Shown piece after piece: positions 43,091-54,300 of a stretch of DNA of 64,000 nt (its first letter is position 1; each line of letters opens with the position of its first letter). The translations under genes and the position numbers were made by a program. This DNA is from Schizochytrium sp. TIO01 (taxonomy: Eukaryota > Sar > Bigyra > Thraustochytrida > Thraustochytriidae): contig SMSO01000004.1 in NCBI GenBank assembly GCA_004764695.1, forward strand, positions 568,501-632,500, given 5' to 3'. The notes below the pieces were generated by a model that did not search any database, was not told the DNA's origin, and saw nothing but the letters and a program-made list of their open reading frames with translations.

Positions 43091-43280
43091 GTTCGAACAA
43101 TTAAGAATTTTTAAAGGCCATCCCTGTTTTACTTGGTTGGTAGCAGAGCGGCAAATCACCGATCACAACTCACAAACACCCTCTATGGTAGGTACCTCAT
43201 CTCATTGTGATGGCTCAACTTTACAATCTTTGATGGCTGTCGCCTTGTTCGCCTCATTGCAGAGAACTCGAAGCTTCTGA

Positions 43281-46200
43281 AAATAGTTTATTTTTAATTA
43301 GTCATGTAAGCCAAATTAATTAGATAGTCATCTATGATATCGAATGTCGGATGAGTGCATCATGGGCTCCGAGTAAAACAAAGTGCTTGGCCAACTTGCG
43401 TTGCGCAGGTCTATTTGCTGACGTCCTGGAATGAAGGAGGATGGCCATATATAATAACTTGAACTATAGGCAGTTCAGAAGGAGGTGCGGTACCTATTAC
43501 GAGCAGCGAAAGCAGCGAAACAGCCGTATTTTGATCGTGGAGTTCCATTGCAATGTACGTAAACACCGCACACGCTTCTTATGGACGAGTCCTTTGCGTA
43601 CTGATAATTAGACTATCTACAATCCTTTTTCTTTTATATGATTACTGGTCAGTTCCACAGGCTACTTCTTGAGATAGAATTCATGGCTGGTTATTGGGGC
43701 TTGGAGATGAAAACTGCTGCAGTATTCATTTCATCACCTGTATGGCTGGAATCGTTAATCTGATCAAACCTGAAGTCCAATAGATAGGCCTGTACCGGAT
43801 CGGCAGAACGGATGCGGATGCAAATTCGAAGATCAACAGACTGTCTCCTGCAACTTGCTGGCAGTCAATGTAACTGGCAGCTTGAAGCACTCAAATGGGT
43901 TGCGCCGGCGAGGAATGGGTTGCGCCGGTTCTTCTCCAGAATCACCCTCACATTCCTGAAGCAATCACCAGGTAGTAGGTAATGTGGCAATTGGAATGTG
44001 TTTGAGATTGAGGGTGGGAGCGCAACGACGAGGGAAGGCTAGATTCTAGTTGGTGGAGACTTCGGGCCATCGCAAAATGGTACGTTCTATAAAAGAAAAC
44101 ATGGGAGTCTACGTATGTTTGCTGTTGCCTCTCGAACCATGACCTTCGCTTCTTCAAGTTGCTTCAGCTGCTGTCTAGTACCTGCCGAGGTACGTTTCCT
44201 ATTGTTTCCACAAACACTTCACAACTTGTAATTTGAGAAACATGTTTTAAAGGAGTAGCAGATAGACAAGATACTAGGGAACTGGGATAACCTAAGTTCT
44301 TTGATCGTGCTGACTAATTGCAAAATAGACACTTGCAAAAGCTTCAGTCGTTATCTTTCAGTGGCCCATGATTCACAGCGAATCTTTATGGACATTTTCG
44401 ATTCCCCAAACTTTGAAAACCTAACGATTTTTAATTTTTCCGATTTGCTGGAAAAACTTAACTTTTTTTAAATATTTATAACCGTGCCTGAGGCTGTTCC
44501 TGAAACGATTCCCATAAAAATTGATGCAAATCACGGCCTATCCCGTGAAAACATAGCAATACACAATGAATACTCAAAGTCTCTTTGGATAGTCCGAGAG
44601 GTCCAATTTTGAAGAAATATTAATTCATTCCATAAAACTTCATACTTATTTACCTACCTACCAATATCAAAGTACTAGCGGTGCTATATCATATTATTAA
44701 AAAAAATAAACAGAAGCCTAAAAGTCGATGAGTAAATTAAAAACGTTAGTTGTTTTCGCGTTTTTTTGTTTTGTTTTTTAAAAATGATCTTTTCATTTGG
44801 TTTGGTTTGGTTTTTTAAATAATAAAAAACTAAAAATCGAAAGTCAGTGGAGAAAGGACTTCGGTATGGAATTTTCTGAGAAGGAAGAAGAAGGAATATG
44901 AAGGCACGACGGTTAAACGCTATGCGACAGACTGGGCTTTCGCCGGCTTTTCAGAAAGTCGTGAAACGACCATTAAGTTTGCGCTTGATGAACGGGTCTG
45001 ATTCCACTGCCTTCTGTTACATTTCATTTGATCTGATTAATTGGCATCCCTTGCACAGAAGGAAAGGAATTGGCCCTCGTGGGGTTGAAATGAATCATCT
45101 CTTGGTCTGATGTCCAATTTCGTCATAGCGGGTCAGGATGTTGCTCAGTTAAAGTGGTTAATGTTTTATTATTTTTAAAAACCGCAGCTAGATTCTCTTT
45201 TTCAAAATCGGCGAAGAGCAAAACACAGCAGGGTTCTTTCCTACATAGTAGAAGTAATAGTCGAAACGTACATAGTTGATGTCTGTACAGACGTTGCCCT
45301 TGAGTATAGTAGCATATGGATCTGCGACTACATGCTAATCGAAGTCGTACTTAAACCCTCTGGTGTCAGGTTGGTATGCGAATGAAATCCTCGTATTGCT
45401 CTTTTAATAATGTGTCCTCTGAATACTCTTATTGTTGCTTAAGGCCGGACGAGACTATTGCAAGCAAACGGTGGAACTCCTTTTTATTTATGCCTTTTCA
45501 GCAAGAACAGCATGCTAACGCGCAACCACTTCAACAGTATAGTGGCGTCTAAGAAGAGCATAGTTCTTTAATTGTGCAGTGTGAGTTGTTCAAACTTCAT
45601 GATAGTCGAGGAGAGTGAACAAAGTAATGAAAATATAAATTGACCGACTTCTTCTAGCTAGAGCTATCTCCTTGAGCAAGCCTTGCGAAGATTCGCGATT
45701 CTGCAACCGACGATAGAACTTTCGTTATGACATCGCCTCATCCGTCCTTAAAAGCAAGAGACACAAATTAGGAATAATAGGTTTCTCATATCGATTTGCT
45801 GCCGACCACTTTTGAGAGCGTGTGCGAAACTCCTTGAAAAATCAAGATAGCCAGAATCGTCTTGCAGTTTGTCACATTCGCATTAAAACAACCTTTCACC
45901 TAGGAGGCTGTTAACTTTAATGCATACTCTGCTATAAATGATTGCCCAATTGTTACACAATAGGGGGGAGGAGGGGAAGAAAGACACGCTCACTAAGTCT
46001 AAGAATTTGCATTTTCTTACGTTCTCGTTGAAGAATACCACATCGAACGTTTGACTTTAATCTCTTGAGAGACAATGCTGCTTGCATCAAGTTCTATCAC
46101 TTTTCACAGTCAATGCCTTCCTTGCATAAATATCATCTGAGTGCTATGTTGTGGTATACTTGCGTAGAAGGATTACAAATGTAGTTTCTGACCACTGAGG

Positions 46201-49200
46201 GTACTCGAAGCTTGACGAACAGGTTGTCAAGGTTAAAGTCATAACTCTCGATGCATGAACTTGTCGGGCCGCAATGGTTACCAGGCAGAGCATGAGTTAT
46301 GTTTCTTGAAATAGCTACAGAAAGTCAGGACTTGTAAAGCTAGAGGTAAAATTCGAAAGACGAGAATATAAGGGTCTGAAGTTACAGTAAAGGGGCATAT
46401 GTTAAGAAAAGAGGTGGCCTGTTAACACACAATACTAGAGGTCATTATAATCTCAACGACGTACTTTACACATTTTAGATTCATTCCTACCTAATGGATC
46501 ATAAACAATTAGGTTTCCTCATCTATCCTAAACGATCAACTCTGTTTTTGGCTAGCTATGCATCTACATCTTATGCATATATATCAAAATGTCAAGCACA
46601 CACCTAGTCTTAAGATTAAGTAGAGAAGAACCATGTGCATTTTTGTGAAAGTATATTAGTGTCCTTAGGGCTTATAGAAGATTGCCAAATGTTCTTTCCC
46701 TGCCGCATTTGAAAATACCTTCTGAGAATTTATACAATAGCGAAAGGTTGACAAACAAAGATGCAATCAAAATCCTGAGGTTGAGAATTGCAGAAATTTA
46801 ATCTCAGATTAGCCAGAGGTAGACTGAGGAGACGAAGGCAAAGTGCTTGGAATGCATGATATGACATACAAACGCATTGTGTACTTAGGCTTGTAGAGTC
46901 AGCCATCTGCTGTTTTAGGATATTAACTTCAAGACGGACTGATTCAAATTCTAATCAGGAATTAAGATATAGTTCATTTGTAATACACAGAACTAAAGGG
47001 AGCCTAACCTTGTATCCTCAACTACTAATAACGTGAATTTGTAGTGCACTTTTACATCTTAGTTCTCTTGATCTCACATCTTTGCATTTGATAGTCAAAT
47101 TCTTCTCACAAATCATTCCTTCCCTAATAGCTTCGGATTTTATTGGTATGCCAAGGAACCTGGCAATGCTTTGTCCACATCATCCGTAAATCAGCTATCA
47201 CAACAGACATATATCCATATAGCTTAGGAAGGCTAATGGGAGTGTTGATTTATGAACTCAAAAGTTGTCGCCCTTAGTACAACTCTACAGATCTTACAAC
47301 TGATTATTTATACAGATGAAGCATCGTTATGAATTTAGACAGTGCTTAGAGCATCATTTGAGGTTAGGTTTACAACTAATATTCAGATTCAGGCATTGAA
47401 TTGGTTTGCTTGGTTACAATCTTGATGGGTCGGGATGAAGTCACAGTTCTGATTTTGCAGCTTAAGAACCATCAGATGTAATGTTAATTCACTTCCTGGT
47501 ATTTTAACTAATCGACATGTCTCAAAACGAATCACCCAGGCTTAGAGCATGCTGCATATCTTTACTATTTTGATTCTTGAACTGAGCTTAACCTTCGATT
47601 CTTGATTTCAGCTTTAGCTAAAAAAACCTGTCACCACAACAAACCTATATCATTCTTATGACAAACATCAAGCACGTGCAACGTCAACCTGAACACAACA
47701 GAAGGTCTAGTATTAATACAGTACTCTTATAGACTTTATTTGAGACATTGCAGCTCACGGTCGCTTGTACAGTATATGGAATTTCATTCGCACGGTGCAA
47801 CTGATTCTATGAGACTTCTTACACGTTACAAATGAGTAACACTACATCTAGAAGTTCACTGCGAATCGAGGTTTGGTCTGTCTTGAATTATAATTCTTCT
47901 GAACATTAACTATCAGTCTAATGTTGAATGGCTAGACATCTTGCACCTTGATATTTATGACCTCCTACAAAATAGCTTGTATAAACATAGAATTATTTGA
48001 TTATGCAATTAGAGAGTGCCTTTATGTGAAAAAGGAGTTTAACCTTAAACTATAATTTGCGCCTCATGCTGCTATATTTGCAAAAGCGAATCATAGTCGT
48101 ATAGAACCCTGTGCCATAGCAATGAAGTGGCCGCACGCTTAATTTATTATTGTTCGGTATGGCTTTGCAAATATCCAGTCTGCTCGAAACTTCCCATTTC
48201 GGTTCCCAATGACGAGTTCTACAGCCTAAATTTGAACAGTCGTGTCATTATACTCATGTGGGCTTCCAATGACTCTAACATGCTTTTGAAGGTAGTGACA
48301 ATATTTTTTCATATATTATTTATGAAATCGTTTCGAGGTGATACTCGACAATTAATCCAGGTTACGTATGACTAAATTATATCTAATGAGCATACAGAGG
48401 ATGCTTCTATTATTATCTGGACATCAATTATTTTCCCCATAAAAATGAGTTAGTACATATGGGCTTATGAAAGTTAGACAAGTGAGATAGATAGGAGTTC
48501 TCAACATGGTTGATTCACATTCCCATGATGAACTCTGTGGTCAATTTCTTTTTGTTTAAAACAGTAAAAAGCGCACGACCTTTCTTGGGCTTGACCCAGA
48601 AACAACAACATCATCAGGGACAACAATCCGATTTTTCTTGCTTTGTTACTCGAACTACCAAAGAGGTCGGCCCCATCTAAACTGTCCTGAATTGCCCTGT
48701 TTCGGTCTGACTTTATTTGCACGAAGAGTCTTTGAAGGGTTTCTTTTCTGCCCCAATAGCTGAACTCCGTCTCTAAAGTAACATCAGGTCCTCTGCAACG
48801 AGCAGTTCTCACAACATCTGATTTATAAAAATTTATTGCGGCTTGTCTTCATATCAGCTTAAAATAGCTGAAGTTGCGTCTATTCAGCTACTCTAATCAG
48901 ATCAGAAAGATATCTCTAAATCCTCAATGCTTCTCAACATACAATCCCAGCCACCTTAAACATGGGTAGAAGAGTGCACATCTCAAACTTCGTTTTTTTG
49001 TGTTCAGGGGATATCTCTCTTCTCTTCTTTATACCTGTTCTGTTCTATTTTGTTAAATACATATAGATCCGTTACTCCACCCAACCCCACTGCTGATCGA
49101 ATGGGTCGCCCGGACCAAATTGATCCCCTTCACTAATAATGATTATTGTGATTGAAGCTGTGAAGGGTGTTTGTTCAACACATCCATAGATCCGTTGATT

Positions 49201-51340
49201 AAATCATGAAAATTTGATGATATAATATATTCACCAACACAACAGGTTTGATGTCTAATGTTTGTGAGTTTTTGATACTCTCAACAGGTACGTGTCGGAG
49301 TATAAATATTTAGATTCACAGCTTCATTTGTATAGTAATATTTAAAGATATGATTATAGAATTGATGATGATAGTGACGGGCAAAATGGATGGACTCAGT
49401 GTCAAGCTTAAAGGACTTACTGAAATGAAAGCTTAAAGCTTAAGCTTCGCTTTGTACATCTCCCAAAAAACGGTCTCTTAAAAAACCTTTCTATATCGTA
49501 TATGAATATTATTCCACGAACTATTCACAACTATTTAGAAATGAATATCAGATTTGGGAAATTAAATTTTAGGTTTTTTGTTTTGTTTTGGTTTTTTATA
49601 TTTGTTTGTCAGTGCTGTCGAGATCCTCCACAGGTATAAACAGCTTCACGGATTCATTTGTAAGTCACTCGCTTGTTAAATCTTGAAACTTATCCTCGTT
49701 TAACTTTCTCTTATCTTTCAATTTCCTGAACTGATATGCGAAAGTTAAATTAAAATCGTCTCAACGAATCTTCTATGTTGTATGAAAGGGCTTGGGGTTT
49801 TCGAGGGTAGCAATTCACAAAGAAAAATCTCTACTTGCTTATTTGGAACAGATCACCGAAGATATTTATATCTTTACTTCTTGCGCAACATGCTTTGACA
49901 TAAACATTTGAAAGTAGAAGGGTCTACACAGTTAAAACTCCGTTATCTTCAAGTACATCGTTATGTAAATCTCTTTCTTCTTTGCTTGAATGCATTTAAA
50001 TTGTTCAAGAGCTTTTCGCAAATTACGTGATCACATCCACCATGCCAGGTGACACTCGGACTGTAGCCCCACTTTGTCGCCATAAGAAGAAAAATTGAGA
50101 AGATTATGCAATTGGTTAAGATAATCAAAGGCTGATAGCGTCTGGACAACAATGGCGTAATTGCATTAGTTAAAAAGACAAGAAAAAAAGCAAATATAAA
50201 TTCATGACAGATTTTTTTAATGGTAAGTTTATGTTGCTTCAAAAAGCAGAAGATTTTTTTACTGTTTACGTCATCGGACTAGAATGAGGTTGCAAAGCTT
50301 GATTGATATTCCTGATTCTTTTATTGCAGCTTTTTGTTTGAAACTCACCAACTACAAATACATTAAGATTAAGTATTGTACAGATGTTCACAATATGCTG
50401 AGATGCAGCATTTTCGTAATAGGAAAATCAAATAGATGATCAATCTAAAACAGCTATAGGAAGAGTGCGCATAGCCTCAGCTTTATTAAGTACGATGGGA
50501 TGTTTCTATCTAACATCCTTTGGAAATGCTTGCTGTTAACATTCTCTTTATTATTTAAGCAACACCCTCACTACATTGATAGTAAAAAGCACGAGAGTTC
50601 TTCCTTTACCATCTCTAAAGTTACCAATAGTACAAGAATTGAGCGCAAATCTGTATGAATATGTTACAGAAGCGGAAAATGTTCTGCATTCAGTGGAGCG
50701 ATATCAAAATAGAGATGGCAGGGCCTTGTCTAATCTGTTTCTTTCCGGTTAAGCGAAAAAACTTACGTAGGTAGTTTCAACAAGCTATCTAGTTACTACC
50801 TATTTACATATCTATTACTACCTTGAGTACTACTAGAGGGAAAGTGACTCTTAATCAGATTATAGCCATTACCGTATAATAGGTAGTACTCTATATCAGA
50901 AGTAGTATTGAGCAAGAGAGAGAGAGAGAAAAGAGAAGAAGGAAGCGAAGCAGTACTAAGGCTAATAGAAACACAGAGGCTACAAGGTAGAGAACAGACA
51001 GCTTGAACCAAAAGCCGTGGAAGAAGAAGAGAAGACAAAGAAAGACAACCAAACGAGAAGGCAGCTGCCTCCATTGCTTTACTCAAGAAAGGTAGCAAAA
51101 CGAGACCATTGTTAACGAAGCGAACAGTAAAAAGCAGCGTTGAATTCTGAGGATCCTGGTAGGAAAAGAGAAAAACTAAAGAAGCGAGTAAGCAATCAAA
51201 GGAGCTTTGTTTATGGCATGCAGGTCGCCGTACCGAAGCAGCAGCAGCACCTGCACCTATAGCTTGTTAGGGTTCTTATCAAAGATTTAACTCGTCAGTG
51301 CCTTGCATATTGCACGAAAGTTTAAAACTATCTCAAGAGA
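43281..51340. other. 8-kb microsatellite-poor AT-rich spacer
   Basis: From 43.3 to 50.7 kb short tandem repeats almost vanish and all frames are broken. Open frames at 48501-48812 (-) and 49961-50242 (-) show no clear family. The last 600 bases upstream of the ArfGAP gene contain TACTACCTA/GGTAGTACT elements (about 50,767-50,892) and a (GA)n run (about 50,915-50,930), probably its promoter and leader. Confidence 0.5.
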
Positions 51341-54300
51341 ATGCAAAATCTTACTCCATCATCACAGGATCCTGTGAATTTAACAACAGGAGAATGGTTT
51401 TTTCGTGATAGGACAGGCATGGTACAAGGACCATATTCAAATGACCACATGAGATCGTCACTAGAAAATGGTTTCCTCTCCGCCCATGTCGCACTTTCGC
51501 ATGAATCCCTGTCTGGACCATTCGCAAAGCTATCTGCCTTCTTTCCAGATGTAGAATCAGCATTCTGCGGACCTCATCATACTCCAACACAAACTGATTG
51601 GATCTCCGCCCCTAGCAATGAAGATGTGTCCTGGTATTTTAAGGATGCCCATGGGGCAATCCAAGGACCGTACAATGGGCTCCAAATGAACGAATGGGCC
51701 CGTGCAGGCTTGATTTCCGCTGGTGTTCAAGTTCGAAAAGGATCTGGGCCTAATTCACAATTTGTAAGGAGGTCTGAACTTTTCCCAGAGGGTGATCAAA
51801 GCGCCTTTCTTCCGCCTGGTCACCGCTCTTTTCGATCAGGCTCAGCGCAACGTAAAGAACAAGGCCATACTCTGTCTCACTACCAAGGTGTACAACGATC
51901 AATTTTACACCAGTCGTCTCACCATCGTGCTCAGCACCAGCACCAGCACCAGCATCAGCATCAACATCCAAGTAGTACCAAAGCGCACTTTTTCTCACGT
52001 GTTGGAAAGCATCGTAGATCTAGCTCTGCCGGGAGCAACTTTGCTGGCTTAAAGCAACAGTCTGCTGGTACTTCTGAAGATGCAGGGGGTGCTGAGTTTT
52101 CGTTTGACCAAACAAGTAGAGAAAGCCCGGATGATTTTGCAGGTGCACACAGTGGAGGCACCTCAATCTCTTCCGCAAGTGCTGCTGCTTCTCATGTTCG
52201 TAAATTTGCTGAGAAAAAAATTCGCGCAGTTACAACCCCAAAACATTCAACAACACATTACAACTTCGACCTTGAAGCCAGTGGACACGGTGGGGCAGGA
52301 AGGGACCAACACTCTGGGGCACTAAATTCGAACTCAAATATGTCAATTCACCAGAGGCGACTTCAAAGCATTGGCAAGTATGGACAACGTCAAATCTCAA
52401 AGCTTAAGCCAAAACGAATAAATCGTAAGCCACACTCGGAATCTTCTAAATTTGATTCAGGTTCATCTTACACAGCATTGGACAGCGGGGGGGCTTCGAC
52501 TGAGCAAAACCTTGGATCTCGAAGTGCTGCGTTCTCTCGTAATGATGGCGTATATATATCACATGACCCATACGCATATATGAGTGACCCGACTCAAATT
52601 GGTGAGCATCAGACAGGAACTATGGCCCCATTTGAACGAGTTCTAACGGATGACAGTATTACAGAGCTTGATGATGGGTCTGGTACATGGATTCGAGATG
52701 ATGATGATGATGACGACGACGACGACGACGACGATGACGACGATGACGACGACGACGATGATGATATCAACGATGAAGATGACGAAGATGACGACGATGG
52801 TGATGATGTCGAAGGTGACATAAACCTACGGAACGGCGATGGTCCCAATTATGACCGTAACCAATTTCGCTTGTTCAAAACTGAAAAGAAGTCAGAAGGG
52901 CATTGGGAAAACAATCTTTTTAATGGAACGACTCAGACTACTACCTCACAAAATCGTCTTGAGGGAAATACTTACCCGAACGGAGAAGGATTACTTCATG
53001 GTGAGGATGGTGAGGATGGTGATCAATCAACAAATTTAGAACATATAAGGGCGGCCCTCCAGGCTGAGAGCATTGCTCGAGCCGGCAAAGGTCGTATAGC
53101 ACAGCAACATCAACGCCAAGCCTATGGAGATAATCTTTCTGACTCAGAATCTGAACAAGACTCATTCTTGTATTCAAACCAACGTCTTGGACATCATGGA
53201 TTTCCTCAAACTCCAATGCTTTCGAATGACGCCGTTACAGATCACGTTCATAACTTACTAGGTTCATTTCGCTTTAAGCGCGGCTCAACTCTGGGTCTAC
53301 GTTTTGGAAACAACAATCACAACAACTCTGCGCATAGCCTGGGAAGTTCAAGTGCCCCTCAGACTGGTGGTGAATGGAACAAGCCTTCATCGTCTCTATT
53401 CGTTGAAACGCAGCATGGTGTAGCTTTCCGCACGGGACGTGAGAAACACGTGATACACCTGGAGACCTCACTTGCAGAGCTGCAAGATGAAAATTCCCAA
53501 TTGAAGTCCTACATTCGCCAACTCTATGCATGTGTCTCAGCAGAGCATCCAGAGCTTGCTTCTAAGCTACCTCGTCCACCAGCACCTGTCCGAGCGACTT
53601 CAGTTGGGATCGCACCCACATTAGAGAAGAACCAGTCCTCATTACCATTAAATCATGATACGTTGAAGGGTAGTGTTGGAACCGGGACTCATGGCCACGA
53701 TCAGTGTCATGCAGAGAACCAAAGCGAGTTAGAAAAGACAGGCTCTGCGGACAAGGGCCACTTCACTACTAGGTCTAGGCCAGCCATACCTGCGGATATT
53801 TTTACGTCGCAACACGCTGCAGCTGATAACCGTGTTGCTCCCCCCTCTCAGCACACACATGCAGAACCGGATTCAAGTCGGGAAGAAAAGCCGGGAACCT
53901 TACCATCTTCTACTGCTCAGGAAGCAGCCGCAACTAAGCAATATCATTCAAAATCGAGGCAAATGCAACATGAAAATGAGGGTCAACCGAATGAATCTAG
54001 TTTCGCATCATCATCTTCCTCATCAAGGCGAAGTGACCTAAATGGAAGTATGAGCATACCCGCTGGAGATGATGCACTGTGGGAGGACTTTGTTGTGGTT
54101 GAGTTTGACAGGGATTCACCAATGTTGCGAAGAAAGGTTAATGCATTTGGAGAAGGGGTAGAGGAACTACGAGGTGAACTAAAGGAACTGATTAAATCTT
54201 CGTTTTCGTACTTGGAGAACTGCCAGGGAGAATTAGAGTCTTTGATGGGATATGCGGACGAACTGAATCAACCTGAAATTCGCAAGCTATCCCCACTTAT

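Larger units (their letters stand above)
28242..43280. other. 15-kb microsatellite-rich region without a recognisable gene
   Basis: After the arginase leader I find no frame with family signatures and no RNA gene. The region is full of short tandem repeats with units of 2 to 11 bases, purine-rich tracts (29,150-29,350) and A/T blocks. Some stretches are moderately G+C rich (33,230-33,540; 37,140-37,560; 39,080-40,020) but have stops in all frames. The largest frames there (for example 37163-37387, 74 codons from an ATG) cannot be supported as genes. Confidence 0.5.

Noticed and set aside
49961-50242. Hydrophobic 93-codon frame on the - strand resembling a membrane channel fragment
   Set aside because: No ATG, no conserved NPA-type or other channel motif, and no flanking exons; AT-rich DNA often yields such frames.
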